Of a stretch of 8,127 bases of DNA, positions 1 through 5,858 are shown piece after piece. The position numbers and the translations under genes were made by a program. How positions within the stretch are numbered: the stretch's first letter is position 1; each line of letters begins with the position of its first letter. The notes under the pieces were generated by a model. That model was not told the origin of the DNA and ran no database searches. It was given only the letters and a program-made list of their open reading frames with translations. Source of the DNA: Actinomycetota bacterium (GTDB lineage Bacteria; Actinomycetota; Actinomycetes; S36-B12); NCBI GenBank assembly GCA_009700485.1, contig WLLZ01000079.1, positions 1-8,127 on the forward strand, written 5' to 3'.

Positions 1-10
1 CAGCCGACAT

Positions 11-26
11 TCGAACATATGTTTGA
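11..26. promoter_or_regulatory. LexA operator (SOS box) of lexA
   Basis: TCGAACATATGTTTGA matches the actinobacterial/Gram-positive SOS box TCGAAC-N4-GTTCGA in 11 of 12 defined positions; the only mismatch is T for C at position 24. The symmetry extends outward by two more pairs, so 9-28 is palindromic except for one pair. It overlaps the -35 hexamer of the predicted lexA promoter, so bound LexA would block RNA polymerase and the gene should be autoregulated and induced by DNA damage. In mycobacteria a divergent SOS gene shares the lexA control region; any such gene here would lie left of the window and cannot be seen. Confidence 0.93.
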
Positions 27-51
27 ATTTTTTGGAAATATTCGGTAGGTT
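23..51 (+). promoter_or_regulatory. Predicted lexA promoter
   Basis: TTGAAT (23-28) and TAGGTT (46-51) are separated by exactly 17 bp. They agree with TTGACA at four of six positions and with the TAnnnT form of the actinobacterial -10 element. Transcription would begin near 57-59, giving a leader of about 90 nt before the GTG start at 151. The -35 shares bases 23-26 with the LexA box, which is the expected arrangement for repression. A 6-bp inverted repeat (GGTAGG 44-49, CCTACC 56-61) spans the -10. The assignment is by eye only. Confidence 0.65.
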
Positions 52-76
52 CGTGCCTACCTTGAACCTGGGGTCT

Positions 77-87
77 GACATTCGAGC
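77..87 (+). repeat. Second copy of the SOS-box left arm in the lexA leader
   Basis: GACATTCGAGC at 77-87 repeats GACATTCGAAC at 6-16 with one difference. The first copy is the left flank and left arm of the LexA box. The second has no matching right arm and lies in the transcribed leader. It could be a degenerate half-site 71 bp downstream of the main operator, or chance. It is listed as a repeat because the sequence identity is directly visible; function is not claimed. Confidence 0.4.
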
Positions 88-141
88 GATTTCCCTTGAT
101 TTCGCTGGATTTGCCGGAAACCAGCGTCCCGCTGAGCGAAT

Positions 142-145
142 GGAG
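142..145 (+). promoter_or_regulatory. Ribosome binding site deciding the lexA start
   Basis: GGAG ends 5 nt before the GTG at 151. An in-frame TGA at 133-135 excludes any earlier start in the lexA frame, so the GTG is well fixed. The site also lies inside an out-of-frame mini-ORF that starts at ATG 140. Confidence 0.75.
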
Positions 146-150
146 CCCCC

Positions 151-846
151 GTGGCTACTCGAGTAACCGAACTGCCCGATGGTCCCCCCGATGAAACCGG
201 CCTGACCCCGAGGCAGCGGGCGATTCTTGATGTGATCCGCGAGACCGTCGAACGCCAGGGATACCCGCCAAGTGTCCGCGAAATCGGCGAAGGAGTGGGC
301 TTGACCTCTTCGAGCAGTGTGGCCCACCAATTGGGTACCTTGGAGAAACTCGGTTACCTGCGCCGCGACCCAAACCGCCCCCGGGCTTTAGTGGTCGCCG
401 AACCAGCAAGCCCGGTCGCTGCCACCAACCCGCCCGGCCTACGGCTGGTCGAAGCGCCGGCTGAAGACCCCAACTTGGCATACGTCCCGCTGCTCGGGCG
501 CATCGCGGCCGGTGGGCCAATCCTGGCCGAGCAAGAGGTCGAAGCGGTCTTCCCACTACCGCGTGACCTAGTTGGTGAAGGTGAGCTCTTCCTGCTCAAG
601 GTGGTGGGCGACTCGATGATCGATGCTGCCATCTGTGATGGGGATTGGGTGGTCGTTCGCCAACAGCCCAACGCTGAAAATGGCGATATCGTCGCGGCTC
701 TACTTAATGAAGAAGCGACCGTAAAGACCTTCAAGCGTCGCGATGGTCATGTTTGGCTGATGCCACACAACCCGGCCTATGCACCAATCCTTGGTGACGA
801 GGCGAGCATTATGGGTAAAGTTGTTTCAGTATTGCGACGCTTGTAG
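151..846 (+). CDS. lexA: LexA repressor, SOS regulon master regulator
   Basis: This is a full-length LexA of 231 residues, the usual size for actinobacteria, starting at GTG. It binds SOS boxes as a dimer and, when RecA filaments form on damaged DNA, cleaves itself and releases the regulon. The N-terminal winged helix-turn-helix spans about residues 18-80, with the recognition region LTSSSSVAHQLGTLEKLGYL at 51-70. A variable proline/alanine-rich linker follows at about 83-110. The C-terminal S24 peptidase domain carries the cleavage bond Ala120-Gly121 (in RIAAGG), nucleophile Ser155 (GDSM) and general base Lys192 (ATVKTF), so all autoproteolysis residues are present. A near-consensus LexA box lies 125 bp upstream over the promoter. 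The gene converges on vapC with 38 bp between stop codons and no convincing terminator. The identification is secure. Confidence 0.98.
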   Translation: MATRVTELPDGPPDETGLTPRQRAILDVIRETVERQGYPPSVREIGEGVGLTSSSSVAHQLGTLEKLGYLRRDPNRPRALVVAEPASPVAATNPPGLRLVEAPAEDPNLAYVPLLGRIAAGGPILAEQEVEAVFPLPRDLVGEGELFLLKVVGDSMIDAAICDGDWVVVRQQPNAENGDIVAALLNEEATVKTFKRRDGHVWLMPHNPAYAPILGDEASIMGKVVSVLRRL

Positions 847-884
847 ATGGCGACCTAATAACAGACAATCTCGGAACAAATTAA

Positions 885-1292
885 CTACCTAGCCCAGCGC
901 TCCTGCCTTAAGGGAGCGACACTTGCGATGATCTCATAATCTAGATCGTTGTGAATCAAAACAACATCAGTTGCTTGCATGGCTATGACCGCAATCAAAC
1001 AATCCACCTGTGAGCGGATGGTGCGTCCACTACTGCGAGCAGATCTATAAATGGCAGCGGCACTTCTGAAGTCAACACTGGGATCTATTGGCAATCCAGG
1101 AACCCCATCAAGTAGGTACTCAAGTGCACCAACCTGATGCGCTGCGGCCCCCGCAAGTAACTCCATCACGATTGGCTCTGCGGTCATCAAGGTGGCATCG
1201 GCGAGTGCGCCTTCCATGCGGTTAGCTATTTGCGGATCACTCTCGCGCAGGTAACTAACCCACAGTGAGGTATCAACAAGAAACCGCGTCAC
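885..1292 (-). CDS. vapC: VapC-type PIN-domain ribonuclease toxin
   Basis: This is a 135-residue PIN-domain protein, a magnesium-dependent RNase that acts as the toxin of a type II toxin-antitoxin module; family members typically cut tRNA or the rRNA sarcin-ricin loop, and the target here cannot be deduced. The acidic active-site residues are visible: Asp7 in FLVDTSLW, Glu44 in IVMELLAG, Asp97 in QVDCLIA and Asp116 in IHNDLDY. The start is GTG at 1292-1290, which shares GTGA with the vapB stop and so implies translational coupling; the frame stays open upstream to 1343, but that part is only shadow of vapB. No frameshift or missing catalytic residue is seen, so the toxin looks intact. Codon and base usage look more AT-rich than in the flanking genes, which suggests acquisition by transfer. 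The short gap to the convergent lexA holds nothing recognisable. Confidence 0.93.
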   Translation of the reverse strand: MTRFLVDTSLWVSYLRESDPQIANRMEGALADATLMTAEPIVMELLAGAAAHQVGALEYLLDGVPGLPIDPSVDFRSAAAIYRSARSSGRTIRSQVDCLIAVIAMQATDVVLIHNDLDYEIIASVAPLRQERWAR

Positions 1293-1501
1293 CGAACGAC
1301 CAAATCCGAACTTGAGCGCAGTTTCTCCAAATCCCCGTCCCAACCGATCCCTCGAACCACCTGCATTCGACCTAGCAGGTCAGCGGTACCTAAAAGGCGC
1401 CTCAACGCGAATTCAACCGCGCTCTTCTTTGTGGGTAATCCAAACCGCTCCATACAGCAAGCAATTAGTTCATCATCGATTTCTATATTGGTACGGCTCA
1501 T
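1289..1501 (-). CDS. vapB: VapB-type antitoxin
   Basis: This 70-residue protein has the N-terminal ribbon-helix-helix-like DNA-binding signature of VapB antitoxins (MSRTNIEIDDELI, then FGLPTKKSAVEFALRRLLG at about 20-38), followed by a charged C-terminal tail (WDGDLEKLRSS) of the kind that wraps around the toxin. It should neutralise the VapC encoded next to it and repress the operon by binding the palindrome just upstream. I chose ATG at 1501 because the family motif begins there and a plausible -10 (TATTGT) ends 7 nt upstream, which fits a leaderless mRNA. ATG at 1507, which has AGGTG 6 nt before it, or GTG at 1516 would add three or five residues. The TGA stop overlaps the vapC start by 4 bp. 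Confidence 0.9.
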   Translation of the reverse strand: MSRTNIEIDDELIACCMERFGLPTKKSAVEFALRRLLGTADLLGRMQVVRGIGWDGDLEKLRSSSDLVVR

Positions 1502-1507
1502 ACACAT

Positions 1508-1535
1508 ACAATACACCTAATAGGTGTATTCACAA
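1508..1535 (-). promoter_or_regulatory. Predicted vapBC promoter with autoregulatory operator
   Basis: The operator at 1510-1530 is a perfect inverted repeat: AATACACCTA, a single central base, then TAGGTGTATT. Read on the minus strand, TTGTGA (1535-1530) and TATTGT (1513-1508) sit 16 bp apart, each matching four of six consensus bases, with the palindrome between and over them. A VapB dimer, alone or with VapC, bound here would exclude polymerase, which is the normal autoregulation of these modules. The palindrome is certain; its use as the VapB operator is inference from position and family behaviour. The -35/-10 choice is tentative. Confidence 0.75.
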
Positions 1536-1561
1536 CCCGGGCTGGGATAATCGCCGCCGGG

Positions 1562-3544
1562 CTAACCGCTGCCGGGCGCCTCATCACGCAGTCGCTCCAA
1601 CGCCCCAACAACTTTCGCCCGATCGGTGGTGTACCAAAAGGGCGGCAAGGAGGCCCGCAGCGCCCGGCCGTAACCGGCCGTGGCCAGTCGTGAATCAAGT
1701 ACCGCCACCACCCCTTTGTCTTCCATTCCGCGAATTAGGCGGCCGGCACCCTGGGCTAGCAAGAGCCCGGCTTTCGGAACCGCAATCGAGCTAAACCCAG
1801 AACCACCGGCCTCATCAACCGCCCGCTGCCTAGCGGCCATTAGCGGGTCATCGGGCCGGGGAAAAGGAATGCGATCAATCACCACGCAAATACATGCGTT
1901 ACCGGGAACATCGACACCCTGCCAAAGCGAAACTGTGCCAAGCAGCACCGAAGCTGGGTCAGCGGCAAATTTCTGTACCAATGCCCCAACCGCATCACCT
2001 TTGCGCTGCACCAAGAGTGGCGTGGCCTTGGTATCAAGGCGCACCCGCAGGAAGTCAGCGGCACGCTCAACACCACGCCAACTAGAAAACAGGGCAAGCG
2101 TGCGGCCTCCGGCAGCCTCAATGAGTTCTGCTAACTCATCAAGGGCCTCCATCGCCACGCCATCGCGCCCTGGAGCTGGGAGGTCAGCTGCTACATACAA
2201 AATACCCTGCGCCGCATGATCAAATGGTGAGCCAACATCCATCGTGGTGACATTTTGGTCGGCTAACCCGAGCGACGTCACGAGCGCATCGAAGCCACCA
2301 CCGACGGTCAAAGTTGCACTTGTCATGACCACCGGGGTCTTACTAAAGAGAGCCTCGCGCAGTAGACCCGCAACCGATAGTGGGGCAATCTTCAACACCG
2401 CCGCTCGATTTTCTGCAGGATCTAGCCACACCACATCGCCTTTACCCGCAGTCAGCAAAGCACCCGCGGCATCGTGAACCTCTTCAAGGGCACCGCGCGC
2501 CTGCTGCCTAGCGGCTAACGCATCGGTGTCCTTATCCTTCTCGGCATTTAAAGCGGTCATGGCATTAGCGCAGGCGTCGCGAATCAGCGTCAACGAGAGC
2601 ACGAGATCACGCCCAATTGGGTCAAGGCGGGTGGGACCGGCCAGAGAGGCCGCCGTGAGCCGAAGGCAATCATCAAGACCATCGGAAGCCCGCTGTAGCA
2701 ATTCGATGCTCTGCGCCTCCAACAATTTCCGACTACGGGAGATCGCCTTATCAACCATCGCGACAAAGAGCTCACCGGTGACCGCCGAAGTTGCCCGGTC
2801 TACTAACTCATGGCCCTCGTCGATAACTACGCCGGCGTGCTCCGGCAAAACAGGGACACCTTCAAGTGCATCTATCGCCAGCATCGCGTGATTTGTGACA
2901 ATAATGTCGGACTCTTGAGCTATCAACCTGCGCTTGGCCGTAAAGCATTCTTGCCCGAAACTGCACTTGGTTTCACCAATGCACTCACGTCGGCCAACGG
3001 AAATGCTGCGCCATACTCTGGGGTCAATTTCGTCTGGATACTCATCGCGGTCACCGGTGCTCGTGTGTTCTGCCCAAGCGCGCACTGTTACGACTTGCTC
3101 GCCAAGGGCACTCTTTGGGGTGCTAAAAAGTGCAGCGCTCTCATCTTCAGGCACCGCACCGTGGAGTTTTTGTAAGCAGACATAGTTATTGCGCCCTTTA
3201 AGGACCGCGAAGGTAACCGGTCGTTTTAGAACTGGGTCGAGTGCTTTGACCATTAGTGGGAGATCGTGGTCAATAAGTTGCTTTTGCAATGCCAACGTTG
3301 CCGTCGCAATGACTATCGCCTGTTCATGCTCAACCGCATAAAGTGCCGCCGGGATCAGGTACCCCATCGACTTGCCCGTGCCGGTCCCGGCTTGGACGAT
3401 CAGGTGCCCACCACCAGCCAAGGTGTCGGCAACTGCTTCCGCCATCTGGCGCTGGCCCCCGCGCGAATCACCACCGAAGGAGGTAACCACACAGTCCAGT
3501 GCCTCACTTACCGCTGGCCCCTCACCCCCATGCCCATCAGTCAT
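1562..3544 (-). CDS. dinG: DinG/XPD-family iron-sulphur ATP-dependent DNA helicase
   Basis: This 660-residue superfamily 2 helicase should move 5'-3' on DNA and resolve R-loops, forks or quadruplexes, as characterised DinG and XPD relatives do. Visible motifs in order are: a Q-like motif RGGQRQMA (28-35); Walker A GTGTGKS (53-59); four cysteines for a 4Fe-4S cluster at 123, 188, 194 and 200, with spacing close to that of E. coli DinG; Walker B DEGH (242-245), a variant of DEAH; TSATL (408-412); LWQGVDVPG (540-548); and motif VI QGAGRLIR (598-605). No N-terminal exonuclease domain is present, unlike the DinG of Bacillus. ATG 3544 was chosen over the open frame to 3613 because it overlaps the hflX stop by 8 bp (ATGACTGA) and the upstream part lies inside hflX. 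No LexA box precedes it, so transcription probably comes from the hflX side. Confidence 0.92.
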   Translation of the reverse strand: MTDGHGGEGPAVSEALDCVVTSFGGDSRGGQRQMAEAVADTLAGGGHLIVQAGTGTGKSMGYLIPAALYAVEHEQAIVIATATLALQKQLIDHDLPLMVKALDPVLKRPVTFAVLKGRNNYVCLQKLHGAVPEDESAALFSTPKSALGEQVVTVRAWAEHTSTGDRDEYPDEIDPRVWRSISVGRRECIGETKCSFGQECFTAKRRLIAQESDIIVTNHAMLAIDALEGVPVLPEHAGVVIDEGHELVDRATSAVTGELFVAMVDKAISRSRKLLEAQSIELLQRASDGLDDCLRLTAASLAGPTRLDPIGRDLVLSLTLIRDACANAMTALNAEKDKDTDALAARQQARGALEEVHDAAGALLTAGKGDVVWLDPAENRAAVLKIAPLSVAGLLREALFSKTPVVMTSATLTVGGGFDALVTSLGLADQNVTTMDVGSPFDHAAQGILYVAADLPAPGRDGVAMEALDELAELIEAAGGRTLALFSSWRGVERAADFLRVRLDTKATPLLVQRKGDAVGALVQKFAADPASVLLGTVSLWQGVDVPGNACICVVIDRIPFPRPDDPLMAARQRAVDEAGGSGFSSIAVPKAGLLLAQGAGRLIRGMEDKGVVAVLDSRLATAGYGRALRASLPPFWYTTDRAKVVGALERLRDEAPGSG

Positions 3545-4943
3545 TGGCTGCCTGTTGCAACTCGGTAGCCAAGCGTTCAGGCACCCTTGCGGTGATGTGG
3601 GTACCCGACTCAATGTGTTCTACTGTCAGCACATCGCCTTGGGAATGTGCCCTAGAGATTAGATCTCCGCGCTGATATGGGATTACCACATCGACATCGC
3701 GCAGCAACCTTGGTAAATCCTGTTCGATGGCCAGGAGAAGTTCGTTTATCCCCTCCCCCGTCTTAGCTGATACGACAAATGCATGTGGCTCGATACGCAG
3801 TAACTCCGCGACCTTCTCAGGATCTGCAATATCGGCTTTGTTGATTACTATTAACTCGCGCACATTGCCAGCATCGATCTCATTCAAGACCTCGCGGACC
3901 GCACTTATCTGCTCCTGCGGCTCATCGTCAGAGCCATCAACCATGTGAAGGATCAGATCTGCGTCCTTCACCTCCTCAAGTGTTGAACGAAAAGCTTCAA
4001 TAAGTTGATGCGGTAGGTGCCTAACGAAACCAACGGTGTCGGCGATGGTGTAATCGCGGCCATTTGGTGTTCGGGTTTTGCGAACGGTTGGATCTAGTGT
4101 TGCAAATAGTGCGTTCTCCACTAAAACACCAGCGCCGGTCATTCGGTTAAGTAAACTCGACTTACCAGAGTTCGTATAACCGGCGATCGCCACCGCGGGG
4201 ATACCAGCTCGGTGTCGTGCCGCCCGCTGCGTGGTTCGAGACTTCTCCATCTCCTTAAGCTCTCGGCGCAGTTTGGTCATCTGCATTCGAATCCGTCGCC
4301 GATCAGTTTCAATTTTGGTCTCACCGGGACCGCGAGTACCAACACCGCCTGTCGCTCCACCGGCTCGCCCACCAGCTTGACGTGAAAGTGACTCACCCCA
4401 ACCACGCAACCTTGGAAGTAAGTACTGCATCTGCGCCAAGCTCACTTGCGCTTTGCCCTCTCGGCTTCTTGCATGTTGAGCGAAGATATCAAGGATTAGC
4501 CAGGTGCGATCAACAACCTTCACTTTCACGATGTCTTCGAGTTGTCGCAGTTGACCGGGGCTCAACTCACCATCACAGATAACCGTGTCGGCCTCGGTGG
4601 CAATTACGATCTCACGAAGTTCTTGGGCTTTACCCGAGCCTAAGTAGGTGGCTGGATCTGGTGTGTCACGTCGCTGTATGACCGCTTCCAGCACCACCGA
4701 TCCGGCGGTTTGAGCAAGTAGTGCAAGTTCAGCCAAACTCCGGTCGGCCTCGCGCACGGTTCCTGAAGTCCAGACACCAGCAAGAACCACCCGCTCCAGC
4801 CGAACCTGCCGGTACTCAACCTCGGTAACGTCCTGAAGTTCGGTTGATAACCCAACGACTCGGCGAAGGGCATGTCGTTCGGCAAGATCGAGCCCGTCCA
4901 TCGACGATTCATCGTCATAGGTGAAGGGGTCATCAGAGTTCAT
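3537..4943 (-). CDS. hflX: HflX ribosome-associated GTPase
   Basis: HflX is a GTPase of 468 residues that binds the large subunit and splits stalled or hibernating ribosomes in heat or antibiotic stress. The N-terminal HflX domain is at about 45-240, with the family segments YLGSGKAQEL (100-109) and RGPGETKIETDRRRI (204-218), and a glycine/arginine-rich loop GGRAGGATGGVGTRGPG just before. The G domain shows G1 GYTNSGKS (255-262), G3 DTVGF (302-306) followed by the HflX-typical RHLPHQLIEAFRSTLEE, G4 NKAD (368-371) and G5 SAK (392-394). A C-terminal extension follows from about 410. The first 25 residues are acidic and variable. ATG 4943 is supported by AGGA at 4951-4948. It is downstream of dapF by 57 bp and overlaps the dinG start by 8 bp, so co-transcription is likely. 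Intact, no anomalies. Confidence 0.97.
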   Translation of the reverse strand: MNSDDPFTYDDESSMDGLDLAERHALRRVVGLSTELQDVTEVEYRQVRLERVVLAGVWTSGTVREADRSLAELALLAQTAGSVVLEAVIQRRDTPDPATYLGSGKAQELREIVIATEADTVICDGELSPGQLRQLEDIVKVKVVDRTWLILDIFAQHARSREGKAQVSLAQMQYLLPRLRGWGESLSRQAGGRAGGATGGVGTRGPGETKIETDRRRIRMQMTKLRRELKEMEKSRTTQRAARHRAGIPAVAIAGYTNSGKSSLLNRMTGAGVLVENALFATLDPTVRKTRTPNGRDYTIADTVGFVRHLPHQLIEAFRSTLEEVKDADLILHMVDGSDDEPQEQISAVREVLNEIDAGNVRELIVINKADIADPEKVAELLRIEPHAFVVSAKTGEGINELLLAIEQDLPRLLRDVDVVIPYQRGDLISRAHSQGDVLTVEHIESGTHITARVPERLATELQQAAND

Positions 4944-4947
4944 GTCG

Positions 4948-4951
4948 TCCT
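4948..4951 (-). promoter_or_regulatory. Ribosome binding site of hflX
   Basis: On the minus strand AGGA is followed by 4 nt and then the ATG at 4943. It is the clearest Shine-Dalgarno on the minus strand in this window and supports this start over the internal Met15. The rest of the dapF-hflX gap (4944-5000) shows no recognisable promoter or terminator. Confidence 0.6.
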
Positions 4952-5000
4952 AAGGGTGCCATGTGCGCGCCCAACACCCAAATGATCGTCCACAGGCCGG

Positions 5001-5849
5001 CTAAGGGAGCAAGACCGAGCCGCGGGCCACTAAATCAGCCGGGCCGGTCAGGAGCAGGCGACCTTCAGTGGATTCGGTTACTCGGAGCTGGCCCCCGGGC
5101 ACATCAACCAGGGTGGTCACCGGCAAGACTGGCTCACCCCGGCGCCGGGCCTGCGCCCACGCCACCGCGCAGGCTCCCGTGCCGCAACTCTGGGTTTCGC
5201 CGACCCCGCGCTCATGGACGCGCATGGACACGTGATCGGGGCCAAGGTCGACCACGAACTCAATATTTACCCCATTTGGAAAAGTATTTGCCGGCCTCAC
5301 TTCAGGGGAGACCAATAACGAACCGGCGTCCGCTAGCTCGTCGACAAATACGACCGCATGTGGATTGGGTACTTCAACGGAGACCAGAGGCCAGCTGCGT
5401 TCCCCAATAATCACGGACGCGGGTTCCAGCATCTCTGGCACCAAGGGGCGACCCATGTCGACCGTCACACTTAAGTCAGAGTTCATAATTACTGGGACTA
5501 GCCCACTTCGAGTGGCAATATTTATTTCATTGTCGGTGATGAGCCCCGTCGCGTCGAGGTAGCGGACGAAAACCCTGGCGCCATTTCCGCACATCTCGGC
5601 CAAGGTGCCATCAGCGTTGCGGTAATCCATGAAGAATTCGGCGCCGGCCGCTTGATCGATGAATTCTGGGAGGTGCTTGGTGCGCACAACTCGCAAGACG
5701 CCGTCGGCCCCGATCCCTTTGTTCCGATCACATAGAAATCGAACCTGCGCTGCGTTTAATTCAAGGGCGCCATCGATATCGGGGATAATTAAGAAATCAT
5801 TGCCGGTGCCGTGGCCCTTGATAAACTTCACTTCACTTAACTGGGCCAT
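5001..5849 (-). CDS. dapF: Diaminopimelate epimerase
   Basis: DapF converts LL- to meso-2,6-diaminopimelate in the cytoplasm, the penultimate step to lysine and the source of the diamino acid in peptidoglycan stems. The protein has 282 residues, normal for the family. The N-terminal signature KGHGTGNDFLII (11-22) is present, and the two catalytic cysteines of the cofactor-free racemase mechanism are Cys87 (AEMCGNGAR) and Cys222 (QSCGTGACA). Further family segments are NPHAVVFV (162-169) and NGVNIEFV (192-199). The ATG at 5849 lies 9 bp after the glycosyltransferase stop and has no strong Shine-Dalgarno, which suggests translational coupling or reinitiation. It is followed by hflX, a neighbour order widely kept in actinobacteria. 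Confidence 0.98.
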   Translation of the reverse strand: MAQLSEVKFIKGHGTGNDFLIIPDIDGALELNAAQVRFLCDRNKGIGADGVLRVVRTKHLPEFIDQAAGAEFFMDYRNADGTLAEMCGNGARVFVRYLDATGLITDNEINIATRSGLVPVIMNSDLSVTVDMGRPLVPEMLEPASVIIGERSWPLVSVEVPNPHAVVFVDELADAGSLLVSPEVRPANTFPNGVNIEFVVDLGPDHVSMRVHERGVGETQSCGTGACAVAWAQARRRGEPVLPVTTLVDVPGGQLRVTESTEGRLLLTGPADLVARGSVLLP

Positions 5850-5858
5850 TCACATACT

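Noticed and set aside
898..918. Stem-loop CGCTCC/GGAGCG with a 9-nt loop, possible terminator for lexA
   Set aside because: It lies wholly inside the vapC coding region and is followed by no T-run on either strand; the stem is short. A weak terminator cannot be excluded but is not supported.
1352..1370. TCGAAC followed by TTCGA, resembling an SOS box
   Set aside because: The spacing between arms is too wide for a LexA box and the site is inside vapB coding sequence, away from a promoter.
1537..1577. Three copies of CCGGGC(T) at 1537, 1557 and 1572
   Set aside because: They are direct rather than inverted, unevenly spaced (20 and 15 bp), and straddle the GC-rich end of the helicase gene; likely composition.
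1312..1794. Plus-strand open frame of 160 codons across vapB and the helicase 3' end
   Set aside because: It is antisense to two recognised genes, crosses the vapBC operator, and its translation is low-complexity with no family resemblance.
4940..4993. Minus-strand 17-codon frame starting GTG in the dapF-hflX gap and ending over the hflX ATG
   Set aside because: It has no ribosome binding site, no codon-run or hairpin typical of a leader peptide, and such short frames are expected by chance.
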